Shown here: positions 1 to 8,900 of the stretch, piece by piece
Position numbering within the stretch: position 1 is the stretch's first letter
Layout of the letters: every line of letters starts with the position of its first letter
NCBI GenBank assembly: GCA_034114085.1
Contig: JAXEWB010000056.1
Span: 1 to 64,000, forward strand
Direction: 5' to 3'
Source of the DNA: Spiro-02 sp034114085
GTDB taxonomy: Bacteria; Spirochaetota; Spirochaetia; Sphaerochaetales; Sphaerochaetaceae
DNA length: 64,000 bases
The notes under the pieces: model-generated
Told to the model about the DNA's origin: nothing
Seen by the model: the letters and a program-made list of their open reading frames with translations, nothing else
Databases searched by the model: none
Program-made: the position numbers and the translations under genes

Positions 1-90
1 GGTGAAGGTCAGAAGGTTCTGGTAGATGTGAAAGGTCTGCTGGATAGAGCCGAATACGAAGCCGCAGGCTACATTTACTGGAGGCTGTAA
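1..90 (+). CDS. Nucleotide-sugar dehydrogenase, C-terminal end only
   Basis: Only the last 29 codons lie in the window, ending in TAA at 88-90. They read VDVKGLLDRAEYEAAGYIYW followed by RL. This tail, with its DVKG and final YWRL, matches my memory of the C-terminus of the TviB/WbpO family, which oxidises UDP-N-acetylhexosamines to uronic acids. The next gene begins one base later and is a TviC/WbpP-like epimerase, the usual partner of TviB, which supports the call. The two enzymes would supply a UDP-N-acetylhexosaminuronic acid for the polysaccharide built by the genes that follow. Confidence 0.6.
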   Translation, partial: GEGQKVLVDVKGLLDRAEYEAAGYIYWRL

Positions 91-91
91 A

Positions 92-1066
92 ATGGGATAT
101 AAGTCACTACAATTTCCCAAAGGGACACAATTCTTAGTCACGGGTGGTGCCGGATTTATCGGCTCCAATCTGTGTGAAGCCATTCTGAATCTCGGTTGTC
201 GCGTCCGCTGCCTTGATAATTTTTCCACAGGCAAGCAAGCGAACGTAGACATGTTTCTCGGACGTGCTGGCTACGAATTTGTGAAGGGCGATATCAAGGA
301 TTTCAACACATGCCTTGAAGCAACAAAAGGTGTAGACTACGTGTTTCACCAAGCTGCGTGGGGTTCTGTTCCACGCTCCATCGAAATGCCACTGTTTTAC
401 AACACCAATAACATCGGCGGCACCTTGAACATGATGGAAGCTGCTCGGCAGAATGGCGTGAAGAAGTTCGTCTACGCTTCCAGTTCATCCGTTTACGGTG
501 ACGAGCCGAATCTGCCGAAAACGGAAGGACGAGAGGGGAATCTCTTAAGCCCTTATGCCCTAACAAAAAGAACTTGCGAAGAATGGGGCAAACAGTACAC
601 CAGACACTACGGGCTTGAGACAGTTGGATTGAGGTACTTCAACGTCTTCGGCCGTCGTCAAGATCCGAACGGCGCATACGCCGCTGTTATCCCGAAGTTC
701 ATTAGTCAACTCATGAACGATGAGCAGCCGACGATCAACGGTGATGGCAAGCAGAGCCGTGATTTCACATACATTGAGAATGTTATTGAAGCTAACCTAA
801 AAGCGTGTCTATCTGGCTCAGAGGCGGCTGGTCAAGCCTACAACATCGCATACGGCGGCAGAGAGTACTTGATCGACATATACCATGCTCTGACTGCCGC
901 TCTTGGAAAAGACATAGAGCCGAACTTCGGTCCAGACAGGGCTGGTGACATAAAGCACTCAAATGCTGATATATCAAAAGCTGAGAGATTACTTGATTAC
1001 CATCCTGATTATGATTTCAAGACAGGACTGGCTGAGTCCATTCAATGGTACCGGGAGAATTTATGA
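92..1066 (+). CDS. NAD-dependent epimerase, UDP-GlcNAc 4-epimerase type (TviC/WbpP-like)
   Basis: This is a 324-residue extended short-chain dehydrogenase. The Rossmann glycine motif TGGAGFIG is at residues 17-24 and the catalytic YxxxK (YALTK) at about 155-159, preceded by the serine-rich stretch ASSSSVYG. Length and the RSIEMPL region fit the WbpP/TviC subgroup, which interconverts UDP-GlcNAc and UDP-GalNAc or their uronic acids at C4. It follows the dehydrogenase end at 1-90 with a 1 bp gap, so the two are one transcriptional unit. It would act in the cytoplasm to make a sugar donor for the glycosyltransferases downstream. The exact substrate cannot be read from sequence. Confidence 0.85.
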   Translation: MGYKSLQFPKGTQFLVTGGAGFIGSNLCEAILNLGCRVRCLDNFSTGKQANVDMFLGRAGYEFVKGDIKDFNTCLEATKGVDYVFHQAAWGSVPRSIEMPLFYNTNNIGGTLNMMEAARQNGVKKFVYASSSSVYGDEPNLPKTEGREGNLLSPYALTKRTCEEWGKQYTRHYGLETVGLRYFNVFGRRQDPNGAYAAVIPKFISQLMNDEQPTINGDGKQSRDFTYIENVIEANLKACLSGSEAAGQAYNIAYGGREYLIDIYHALTAALGKDIEPNFGPDRAGDIKHSNADISKAERLLDYHPDYDFKTGLAESIQWYRENL

Positions 1067-1283
1067 ATATGCATAAGGATTTTGGCGATGCTGAAGACAA
1101 TCGAATTTGGTGACAATAAGGTGTTAGCACGTAATCGTGGGGAAATAACATGATGTTTGCTATAGATAACATTATGAAATGATGTAGTAAAACAATATAC
1201 TAAGAATCAAATGGCAACTACAAAAAAACAAACAACGAATAGTGCTGCTTATATACTACAAATCAAGGGAAATGGTTGTGACG

Positions 1284-2273
1284 ATGTTTGAAGATTATAA
1301 AAAACCGTTGTTCATTACTGTGGATACGGAAGGCGACAGCTTGTGGGATCGTCCAGATAAAGTGACAACAGAGAATGCCAAAGGAATAGATAGGTTTCAG
1401 CATCTTTGTGAGGAACATGGGGTGAAGCCGATTTATCTAACGAATTTTGAGATGGCTTGCGATAATGTACTGCTGAAATCTCTGAAGAAAAAAAATGAAA
1501 AGAATCTGTGCGAGATTGGTATGCATATGCATGCATGGAATTCGCCGCCCATTCACGCATTGACAGATCATGATATGGCATATCTGCCTTTTGTTACGGA
1601 ATACCCAGCGGATCTGTATGAAGAGAAAGTATATACGCTGAAACATTTGCTCGAAGAGCGGTTTGAAACGAAAATTGTCAGTCATCGTTCCGGACGTTGG
1701 GCAGTAGATAAGAAGTACCTTACCTGTCTGGCAGGGAGCGGAATAGGCGTGGATTGCAGTTATACGCCGCTAATCGACTGGCGTTGCTCGATGGGTGCTC
1801 CGGGCAGATTGGGCGGTCCAGACTACCGAACGGTTAACCCGAATATCCACCAAATCGGTGAATGTGATTCTGCCATCACTGAGGTGCCCATGACAACCAA
1901 AAAAAATCCGCTTTACAACAACCCTTTTGTACGGACGGCACTGCGCCTAACTCCGGAATCATTGCGGGCAAACAAGGTTTACAATGCGGTCAACGGACGG
2001 CTGGTCATGATGCTGCGCCCTGATATACGCCGGGAAAAACAGCAGTTATCGCTGATTAATTCGCTTGTGAAGGATATCGGGCACACCCATGTTGAGTTAA
2101 TGGTTCATTCATCAGAAGTTTTCTGCGGCACCTGCCCGCATTGTAAAACCGAGGAGGATGTGGATAAGTTGTACGGGATTATGGAGAAAATGTTCCGAAA
2201 ACTAACTGAATTCACAACCCCGAAAACTTTCCGGGAGTTGCTTATAGAACAGAAAACAGGTGAGCATTTATGA
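1284..2273 (+). CDS. Polysaccharide-deacetylase-like protein (WalW-like)
   Basis: The N-terminus reads FITVDTEGD, the metal-aspartate signature of the NodB/polysaccharide-deacetylase fold. It is followed by FQHLCEEHGVKPIYLTNFE and a histidine pair in GMHMHAW, consistent with the WalW-like deacetylases of O-antigen loci. The open frame extends upstream to 1242. I prefer ATG 1284 (330 residues), because it leads straight into the conserved domain and has AAGGGA 13 bases upstream; GTG 1278 is also possible. The 175 bases before the gene hold no other gene and probably a promoter. Its stop overlaps the next start by 4 bp (ATGA). A glycan deacetylase role is inferred; the second metal-ligand motif is not clear by eye. 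Confidence 0.6.
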   Translation: MFEDYKKPLFITVDTEGDSLWDRPDKVTTENAKGIDRFQHLCEEHGVKPIYLTNFEMACDNVLLKSLKKKNEKNLCEIGMHMHAWNSPPIHALTDHDMAYLPFVTEYPADLYEEKVYTLKHLLEERFETKIVSHRSGRWAVDKKYLTCLAGSGIGVDCSYTPLIDWRCSMGAPGRLGGPDYRTVNPNIHQIGECDSAITEVPMTTKKNPLYNNPFVRTALRLTPESLRANKVYNAVNGRLVMMLRPDIRREKQQLSLINSLVKDIGHTHVELMVHSSEVFCGTCPHCKTEEDVDKLYGIMEKMFRKLTEFTTPKTFRELLIEQKTGEHL

Positions 2274-3298
2274 GTAAACCTCTTGTCAGCGTTGTAATGC
2301 CTGTATACAATACAGCGAATCTTGTATGTAAGGCAATAAACAGCGTTCTCGGACAGACATACGAGGATGTTGAAGTTGTTGTGGTAGATGACGGCTCAAC
2401 TGATTGTTCTCTGGAGGTTCTTCAGAAATCGTTTAATAGCGACGCCAGAGTTAAAATACTCCATAAAGAAAACGGCGGTGCAAGCAGTGCCAGAAACGAA
2501 GCGCTGAACCATATAAACGGCGAATACATTACCTTTTTGGATTCAGATGACACGTTTACATCCGACGCAGTTCAGAATTTAATGGAAACGCTGATGAAAA
2601 ACTGTGCGGACGTAGCTGTTCCGAATGTATTTTCGGAGATCAGCGTGGAAGGTGTTCCGATTACTGTCATACTTTATGAGGAATCCCAGGATGTTTTGGA
2701 AGCGAAACAGTTCTGCGTTGATCATATGATCACAGAGGGAACGGCATGGCGTTGTTCGTCAGTACTTTACCGCGCGGATATTATACGTGACCATGCGATT
2801 CGTTTTTCCGAAGGACATACTGCGGAGGATTACCTTTTCAACCTAAACGTTATGCGTTATGCAAACACCGTATCGGTAGAGCGGGAGATAACGCTTCACG
2901 TACAGAAAAGAGCTGGAAGTGTGACCGCTTCTTACCGCCCTGAACTATTGCAGTTGTTCCTCTATATCGACGAGCAGACATACGCTTATTTGCGTGATGC
3001 GGGGTATGATAAAGCTGAAAGCCGTAGAATTGCAGATCGTTTGCTCGGAAGAAACGTGGTTACCTATTTTATGAAGGAGATTTCCACAGGAAGCCAAAAG
3101 AACGGTTTCATGAAATCATACAGAACCGCTGTAAAAGAAATCCGCAAAAACGGTGGGTTTTACTCTGTATTACAAGATGTTGCCAGAGGACGAGCGTATT
3201 TTTCTACCAAACGAAAAAGACAGCTTGCGCGTATCCTTGCAGGGATGCTCGCGCACCGTCTCTATTTTGCGTCGGCAATCTGTATCCGTCTGATCTGA
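2270..3298 (+). CDS. Family 2 glycosyltransferase
   Basis: This 342-residue GT-A fold enzyme starts with SVVMPVYNTA, continues with VVVDDGSTD near residue 40 and carries the nucleotide-sugar and metal-binding DSDD in FLDSDDTF near residue 91. The C-terminal third is basic, as is common for enzymes that sit on the inner face of the membrane. Its start overlaps the deacetylase-like gene by ATGA, so translation is likely coupled. It would add one sugar to a lipid-linked repeat unit. Donor and acceptor cannot be told from sequence. Confidence 0.85.
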   Translation: MSKPLVSVVMPVYNTANLVCKAINSVLGQTYEDVEVVVVDDGSTDCSLEVLQKSFNSDARVKILHKENGGASSARNEALNHINGEYITFLDSDDTFTSDAVQNLMETLMKNCADVAVPNVFSEISVEGVPITVILYEESQDVLEAKQFCVDHMITEGTAWRCSSVLYRADIIRDHAIRFSEGHTAEDYLFNLNVMRYANTVSVEREITLHVQKRAGSVTASYRPELLQLFLYIDEQTYAYLRDAGYDKAESRRIADRLLGRNVVTYFMKEISTGSQKNGFMKSYRTAVKEIRKNGGFYSVLQDVARGRAYFSTKRKRQLARILAGMLAHRLYFASAICIRLI

Positions 3299-3370
3299 CG
3301 ATAATCCGCTTTATTCCGGAATTCAAATAATCCGAAGGAACACGCTGTGCGTACGAAATAGGAGCTAACG

Positions 3371-4327
3371 ATGGTAAAAAAGACTCTGACTATTTTTACA
3401 CCGACTTATAATCGGGCATACACACTGTCCCGCTGTTATAACGCACTAAAAAATCAGACCAGCTTGGATTTTGTATGGCTGGTAATCGATGATGGTTCAA
3501 CAGACGAGACCGCAGAGTTGATCCGATTCTATCAGCGAGAGAATGAAATTGAAATTGTGTATTATTATCAGGAAAATATGGGGATGCACGGCGCACATAA
3601 TGCCGGAATTCGTCTTGCCGATTCTCTTTTATGGACTATATGCGATTCAGATGATTATTTCTCCGAGAATGCCGTGGAAAAGATTATCGATATGTGGAGG
3701 CAGAAAGGAGATCCGGAACGTCATGCCGGATTGATTTGTAAAATATCTGATCAGAACGGAAACAGTATTTCTGAATTTCTGCCGGACGAGGAGGAAGTAA
3801 CCACCTACGAGTTGAATTACACTCGCGCTATGCGATGTGATTTCCGCCCGATTTACCTTCTTTCGGCTGTAAACCAAGACTTTTTTCCGATTCTGAACGA
3901 TGAACATTATATGCCCTGCGGATATAAGTATATAGAAAATGAGGGAAACAGGAAGCTTCTGGTAATTAATGAAGCGTTGTATCATGTTGAATTTTTGAGT
4001 GACGGCTGTACGACAAATAAAGTAAAGCAGTTTTTTACATACCCAATAGGTTTCTTGTTTGTTCGCACGAAAATGCTTGGGATTCTGCGTGAGCCGAAAA
4101 CGCTTCGCCGCGGAAAAATTCAATATCTCGCAAGTTGTATTATTGCACGGCAAAATATGTTTCGGGGTGCGCTAGGATGTCCGGATGTCCTGAAATACCT
4201 TATACCAGCATATCTCTATTACATCAGAAGTTGTCTCCGATATAAAAAACAATACAAACATTTTCCACACCGGAAAGCGAATCCGGACGGCGTATTTGAT
4301 CTAATCCGTGATAATCTCGGTAGTTAA
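3371..4327 (+). CDS. Family 2 glycosyltransferase
   Basis: This is a second GT-A enzyme of 318 residues, with FTPTYNRAYTL at the start, VIDDGSTDET near residue 39 and the catalytic DSDD in TICDSDDYF near residue 96. AGGAG sits 7 bases before the ATG at 3371. The 72 bp gap from the previous gene shows no gene. It differs clearly from the 2270-3298 enzyme outside the nucleotide-binding region, so the two probably make different linkages in the same repeat unit. Confidence 0.85.
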   Translation: MVKKTLTIFTPTYNRAYTLSRCYNALKNQTSLDFVWLVIDDGSTDETAELIRFYQRENEIEIVYYYQENMGMHGAHNAGIRLADSLLWTICDSDDYFSENAVEKIIDMWRQKGDPERHAGLICKISDQNGNSISEFLPDEEEVTTYELNYTRAMRCDFRPIYLLSAVNQDFFPILNDEHYMPCGYKYIENEGNRKLLVINEALYHVEFLSDGCTTNKVKQFFTYPIGFLFVRTKMLGILREPKTLRRGKIQYLASCIIARQNMFRGALGCPDVLKYLIPAYLYYIRSCLRYKKQYKHFPHRKANPDGVFDLIRDNLGS

Positions 4328-4346
4328 CTGGAGGCAGAACCGCAAA

Positions 4347-5498
4347 ATGAAAGATAATAACAACAGTATTCCCTTGAAAATTCTCCATGTTGTCGGATGT
4401 ATGGACCGAGGCGGTGCAGAATCCAGAATTATGGATGTATACAGAAATATGGATCCTAAACGTGCGCAGTTTGATTTTCTCGTTTACACACAGGATTCAC
4501 AGGATTATGAGGCAGAGATCAAAAGTTTGGGTGGAAGATTGATCTATATTGAGCCTGTCCGTGAGTCCGGTATATTTACGTTTTTGAAAAACTTTGTTAG
4601 TCTTGCGAAAACATTCGGACCGTATGACGCGATTCATGCACACACATCCTACAATAGTGCGCTCGTTCTTTTTGCAGCATGGATAGCGAAAATCCCCAAG
4701 AGAATTTATCATGCGAGAAACAGCAAATGCATCGGGAGCGTGTCCTCTATCAGAGAAAAAGTATATATTTGCGCGATGAAGCTGTTGATGTACTTTTTCT
4801 GTAACGAAAGACTGGCCGTTGGAGAAAAAGCGGCGATTGCTCATTTCGGAAAAATGTGTATGCGTTCCGGCAAAGTCAGAATTGTTGCAAATTCTGTCGA
4901 TATTGGAAGATTTGTCCCCGCATCAGACAGAGAAGCTGTAACGTGGATACGACATGAGCTCCGCATTCCGGACGCGAGCCTTTATCTCGGGCACGTCGGA
5001 AACTTCCGACCGGAAAAAAATCACAAATTCCTTTTTGCGATCTTTGAAATGATATATGAAAAAAATCCAGATTCCGTTCTTCTTTTGATTGGAGATGATA
5101 GAACGATAGAAGCGGCTGAATATAAGCGCAGTATACAGAATCTACCGTGCTGCGACCGCATTTGCTTTCTTGGAAAACGCAATGATGTGGAGAAAATCCT
5201 GCTGGCCTTTGACGTAATGCTTTTCCCTTCCATAAGGGAAGGAATACCCGGTTCCACTCTTGAGGCACAAGCTGCTGGCATTCCCTGTGTGATTTCTGAT
5301 ACAGTCGATCCCAGCATTGATATGAATCTCGGATTGGTTAAATGGATGCAGATTCAAGATCCTGCCCAATGGGTAAACGTGATTCCGGGGAGTATACCTG
5401 TACGCATCTGGAACAAAACTACGATTTGTGATGCTTTCACAAGTAAAAAATATACCATTGAAACAACATCAGCGGAGTGGTTGAGTTGCTATGTATAG
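4347..5498 (+). CDS. Family 4 glycosyltransferase
   Basis: This GT-B enzyme begins with LHVVGCMDRGGAES, the usual start of EpsF/WcaL-type retaining transferases. A C-terminal donor-binding half follows, with the EX7E-like region SIREGIPGSTLEAQAAGIP. The frame is open from 4308, but ATG 4347 is the likely start because GGAGG lies at 4330-4334, giving 383 residues. It overlaps the next gene by 8 bp. The C-terminal tail after PAQW is less like the family, but no frameshift is visible. Confidence 0.85.
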   Translation: MKDNNNSIPLKILHVVGCMDRGGAESRIMDVYRNMDPKRAQFDFLVYTQDSQDYEAEIKSLGGRLIYIEPVRESGIFTFLKNFVSLAKTFGPYDAIHAHTSYNSALVLFAAWIAKIPKRIYHARNSKCIGSVSSIREKVYICAMKLLMYFFCNERLAVGEKAAIAHFGKMCMRSGKVRIVANSVDIGRFVPASDREAVTWIRHELRIPDASLYLGHVGNFRPEKNHKFLFAIFEMIYEKNPDSVLLLIGDDRTIEAAEYKRSIQNLPCCDRICFLGKRNDVEKILLAFDVMLFPSIREGIPGSTLEAQAAGIPCVISDTVDPSIDMNLGLVKWMQIQDPAQWVNVIPGSIPVRIWNKTTICDAFTSKKYTIETTSAEWLSCYV

Positions 5499-6957
5499 AA
5501 GCAGGAATAAGTTTATATCAGATATATATATAGTAATTCTTGTTTTGGCAAATATTGTGGGAAAGCTTTTTCTCACATCATCCAACGCATGGATGATACA
5601 TAATTTTTTTTCCGTGATCGGTTTATGTAATACAGTTATGCTTTTCCTGTTGAGCAATCGGATTCAGAAAAGGATCACTCCTGTCTCGATTTTTTATCTA
5701 AGCTATACCGTATTCCTGATGGGGCAGGATATTCTTTTGGCGTTCGGATTCACACCCAGTGTCGCTACTTCGTCGATCCTCAAAATATTTACAATTGAAG
5801 AACTTGCAAACGGTTTGATTTTTACCAATCTTTTGCTTCTGATGATTCATTTCGGAACGACATTATCAGCAAATCAAACGAAAGCAACACATGACGTGCA
5901 GTTGTCGGGGGCGAATGATTACAAAAAGAAAACACTGCTTCAGGCATCGAAGTTTTGCATCATCGTTCTGCTGCTGCCGTCATTATATTATCTGCTTTCG
6001 CTCACACGGATTGCGCTGACTATGGGATATGATGCAATGCTGGCATCCTCCTTTTCTCGGTCTCTTGTCACAATTCTGTGCAGATATGCCCTGTCTGGAC
6101 TGGAGTTCGCTCTGCTTGGGTTGCTTTATTCATGTGAAAAGAAAAATGTCCGAAACATAATTTTTGCAGGGTATACTGGTTTGATCCTGTTCTACCTGCT
6201 TTTGGGTGAAAGAACAATACCGATTTCGCTGGGTATAGTACTACTGTTTATCAGAAACGATTTGAAAATAGAAAAAAAACATTATTCATTGCTGAAACGC
6301 GTTCTCATTGGTATCGGATGTCTGATATGCGCTTACTTGACATTGGTTGCGAGTTCTCTGATTCAGAAAACAAGAAATCAGGGTGGATTCATTTCGATTC
6401 AACAGCTGTTCGCGGCGTTGTCCTTGTTTGACGGCAGTCCGTTCCAAGCGATATTGGAATCCATCAGTATAATGGGATATTCGGCGTCCAGTTTGCTATA
6501 CACAATGCGGATTATTCCGTCGCAGGAATCTTTTTGTTACGGCACAACTATTCTGTTCGGCATGACTACATTTCTGCCAAATATATTTGGAATATTCGGT
6601 TCACATAGTCTCGGGCGGTATTCTTTGGCTAAATGGTTAATGGACCACCTCGGAATATCATATGGTCCTGGTTTCTCCATAGCGGCGGAAGCATATATAA
6701 ATTTCGGCTGGCTGGCACCGCTTTTCGGCATCCTTTTCGGTCGGATTCTTATGAAATTATCCGATTACCAAAATAATGACATTCTAAAAAAAACGGTTAC
6801 CTTTTCAATTTATACGGTTATTCTTTCGCTTCCCAGAAGATATATCGGCTCGGCGGTCGGTGAAATTGTCATGGGTTTGTTTCCGCTGTTGTTTCTTTAT
6901 TACATTATCGGCAGCAGAATGCAGTCCAGAAAGAAGATAATTACGAATGGAAGATAA
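5491..6957 (+). CDS. Polysaccharide repeat-unit polymerase (Wzy-type membrane protein)
   Basis: This is a 488-residue, very hydrophobic protein with about a dozen predicted membrane segments and a larger loop with charged residues in the middle (around SLIQKTRNQGGF). Wzy polymerases have almost no sequence conservation, so the call rests on size, topology and position between glycosyltransferases and the flippase. It would join lipid-linked repeat units on the outer face of the inner membrane. It overlaps the genes on both sides (8 and 11 bp), so it is part of one tightly packed operon. Confidence 0.7.
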   Translation: MYRSRNKFISDIYIVILVLANIVGKLFLTSSNAWMIHNFFSVIGLCNTVMLFLLSNRIQKRITPVSIFYLSYTVFLMGQDILLAFGFTPSVATSSILKIFTIEELANGLIFTNLLLLMIHFGTTLSANQTKATHDVQLSGANDYKKKTLLQASKFCIIVLLLPSLYYLLSLTRIALTMGYDAMLASSFSRSLVTILCRYALSGLEFALLGLLYSCEKKNVRNIIFAGYTGLILFYLLLGERTIPISLGIVLLFIRNDLKIEKKHYSLLKRVLIGIGCLICAYLTLVASSLIQKTRNQGGFISIQQLFAALSLFDGSPFQAILESISIMGYSASSLLYTMRIIPSQESFCYGTTILFGMTTFLPNIFGIFGSHSLGRYSLAKWLMDHLGISYGPGFSIAAEAYINFGWLAPLFGILFGRILMKLSDYQNNDILKKTVTFSIYTVILSLPRRYIGSAVGEIVMGLFPLLFLYYIIGSRMQSRKKIITNGR

Positions 6958-8149
6958 AATACTACTAATTTCAAAAGATGCAACGATTCCCTCATACTTT
7001 GAACCATATGGCGGTTCGTACTGGAAAACCCCCAATATATCCGAATTGGCAGCCAAAGGTACCGTTTTTAACAAACACTATACGGTAGCTCCTTCAACTG
7101 CCATGGCATTTATCGGAATGTTCACCGGAAAGCTTCCGCTTGAAACCGAACATATTGAATATGTAGAGGTTGCCGAGAAGTGCGAGGACACGCTTTTCGA
7201 CCGCCTTTACGATAAAGGGTACGAGTGTCATTTGATGTGGAGTGCAAACTATGTCTATATGGCAGAAAAATACAGCAAATGCTATGGACAACACACAATC
7301 CATCATGAAAATCTGAAGCTGAATCAATCTGTGGGGCAACACAAAACTCTGACCACCGAGGACATCGCCGAAGACGAGAAACTGGCAGAAAATACTCTGG
7401 CAAGCATTCTGAATGAGATAAAAACCATCAATATGGAACATAAGGTGTTTTTGTGGCTTCATGTTCCGCATGTTTTGCTGGGGCGTGGAGGCTATGGCCG
7501 GGATATGGATCTGTTCGATAAGTTGATCGGCGAGCTTCGAAAAATATTCCCGGATGAAGGTATCTATATCACCGCTGACCATGGTCACATGAACATGACC
7601 AAGGGAAAGACGTGTTATGGCTTTGATGTTTACCAATCCGCAATCCGGATACCGCTTATTACACCGCGGATTAATGGTATGGAAACTGTCGATTTTCCAA
7701 CATCGAACTGCCAGCTGATGGATATGATACTGAACGAAACCGTAACTCCAGAGGAATTCATCGTCTCAGACTCCGCCTACTGCGCACAGCCTTATAGAAA
7801 AGTATCTGTCATACGGGGGAAATATAAATACATTTACAATAAATCTTCCAAAAAAGAGGAGTTGTACGATGTGGAATGGGATCCGGAAGAAAACAATAAC
7901 CTTTTGGAGAAATACATCTATGACACAGATCGCCACAAAAAGGTAATCAAGGAGCAAGTTTATTTCTATCCTTACATGGCAGAGGCAGAGACGACTTGCG
8001 GAATTCTTCGCGATTATTTTCATAAAATCTGGAGAACCGGTACTCCTTATCGAGAAATGCGAAATAAGCTTGCAATGCCTTACAGACGGGTGCGTACCGT
8101 GTTCAGAGATATAAAGAAAGAACTCAAGGAAATAATGAGGAAAAAATAG
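6947..8149 (+). CDS. Sulfatase/alkaline-phosphatase-superfamily enzyme, possible phosphoglycan transferase
   Basis: The 400-residue protein has the alkaline-phosphatase fold signatures: an N-terminal metal site in LISKDATIP, the nucleophile region HYTVAPSTAMAFIGMFTGKL near residue 50, and the metal motif ITADHGHM near residue 208. There is no CxPxR sulfatase site for formylglycine formation, so hydrolysis of sulfate esters is unlikely. Without a signal peptide or membrane anchor it is probably cytoplasmic. Its place directly before the LicD-like gene suggests phospho- or phosphono-group chemistry on the glycan, which is inference. It overlaps the polymerase gene by 11 bp. Confidence 0.6.
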   Translation: MEDKILLISKDATIPSYFEPYGGSYWKTPNISELAAKGTVFNKHYTVAPSTAMAFIGMFTGKLPLETEHIEYVEVAEKCEDTLFDRLYDKGYECHLMWSANYVYMAEKYSKCYGQHTIHHENLKLNQSVGQHKTLTTEDIAEDEKLAENTLASILNEIKTINMEHKVFLWLHVPHVLLGRGGYGRDMDLFDKLIGELRKIFPDEGIYITADHGHMNMTKGKTCYGFDVYQSAIRIPLITPRINGMETVDFPTSNCQLMDMILNETVTPEEFIVSDSAYCAQPYRKVSVIRGKYKYIYNKSSKKEELYDVEWDPEENNNLLEKYIYDTDRHKKVIKEQVYFYPYMAEAETTCGILRDYFHKIWRTGTPYREMRNKLAMPYRRVRTVFRDIKKELKEIMRKK

Positions 8150-8150
8150 C

Positions 8151-8894
8151 ATGATTGAGCTGATTCAAAAAGCATTCTCGGATACGGGGCTGCGGTGGTG
8201 GGTAGACAGCGGAAGCTTGCTCGGTCTGTATAGAGACGGGAGGTTTCTTCCAAACGACGCAGATATTGACATTACTTTGTTCGTACATGACAGAAATGAT
8301 GCAGAAAAGGTCGAACATGCTGTAGAAATAGTAAAACGTCTGGGATTTCGCTGTGTCCGTTTGATGTGGGGTAGCCGCGATAAAACATATAAGTATAAAT
8401 TGATTCCCGAAAATGCGTTTCCGTATAAGCTCGATATCATGATTTGCTTTGTTCAGCCGGATGGAAGTGCAGTCTGTCCACAGGGGAAAAAGAATACTCA
8501 GAATATCGGTTCGATACATCGCATACGCCAGATCTGCATTGACTGGAAAAAAGGAAACACCGTGCGTAAAAAAGCAGGTCTGAAGGGAAAAGTGTACTAT
8601 TATTCATACCAAATATACAGAAATCTGTTCTTACGAAATGACGCAGAGCTGAACATACAAAACCTCTCTCCTGAGTTTTACACCATGCTGTACTGGGAAA
8701 TTCCCGCTAAGTTCATTGAAAAGATAAGCGGGACAACATTGGACGGATTTCCAATCCCTGAAGATTCTGATGGTTATCTGCGTTACCGTTACGGTGATTG
8801 GCGCATACCGAATTCTCACTGGAACTTTACTACGGATGATGGCGCTATCCGGACCGCCTCTAAAGAGCAGATCAATACGTTTCTGGACAGGTGA
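8151..8894 (+). CDS. LicD-like phosphotransferase
   Basis: The 247-residue protein opens with the LicD/nucleotidyltransferase-fold motif: WWVDSGSLLGLYRDGRFLPN followed by DADID. The acidic DADID would bind the metal. LicD enzymes move phosphocholine from CDP-choline to glycans, and relatives move other phospho-groups from CMP- or CDP-linked donors. Here the operon carries genes for a CMP-activated phosphonate at 10429-14675 but no choline genes, so I infer that this enzyme transfers hydroxyethylphosphonate to the polysaccharide. It starts 2 bp after the preceding stop. Confidence 0.7.
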   Translation: MIELIQKAFSDTGLRWWVDSGSLLGLYRDGRFLPNDADIDITLFVHDRNDAEKVEHAVEIVKRLGFRCVRLMWGSRDKTYKYKLIPENAFPYKLDIMICFVQPDGSAVCPQGKKNTQNIGSIHRIRQICIDWKKGNTVRKKAGLKGKVYYYSYQIYRNLFLRNDAELNIQNLSPEFYTMLYWEIPAKFIEKISGTTLDGFPIPEDSDGYLRYRYGDWRIPNSHWNFTTDDGAIRTASKEQINTFLDR

Positions 8895-8900
8895 CCGTAC

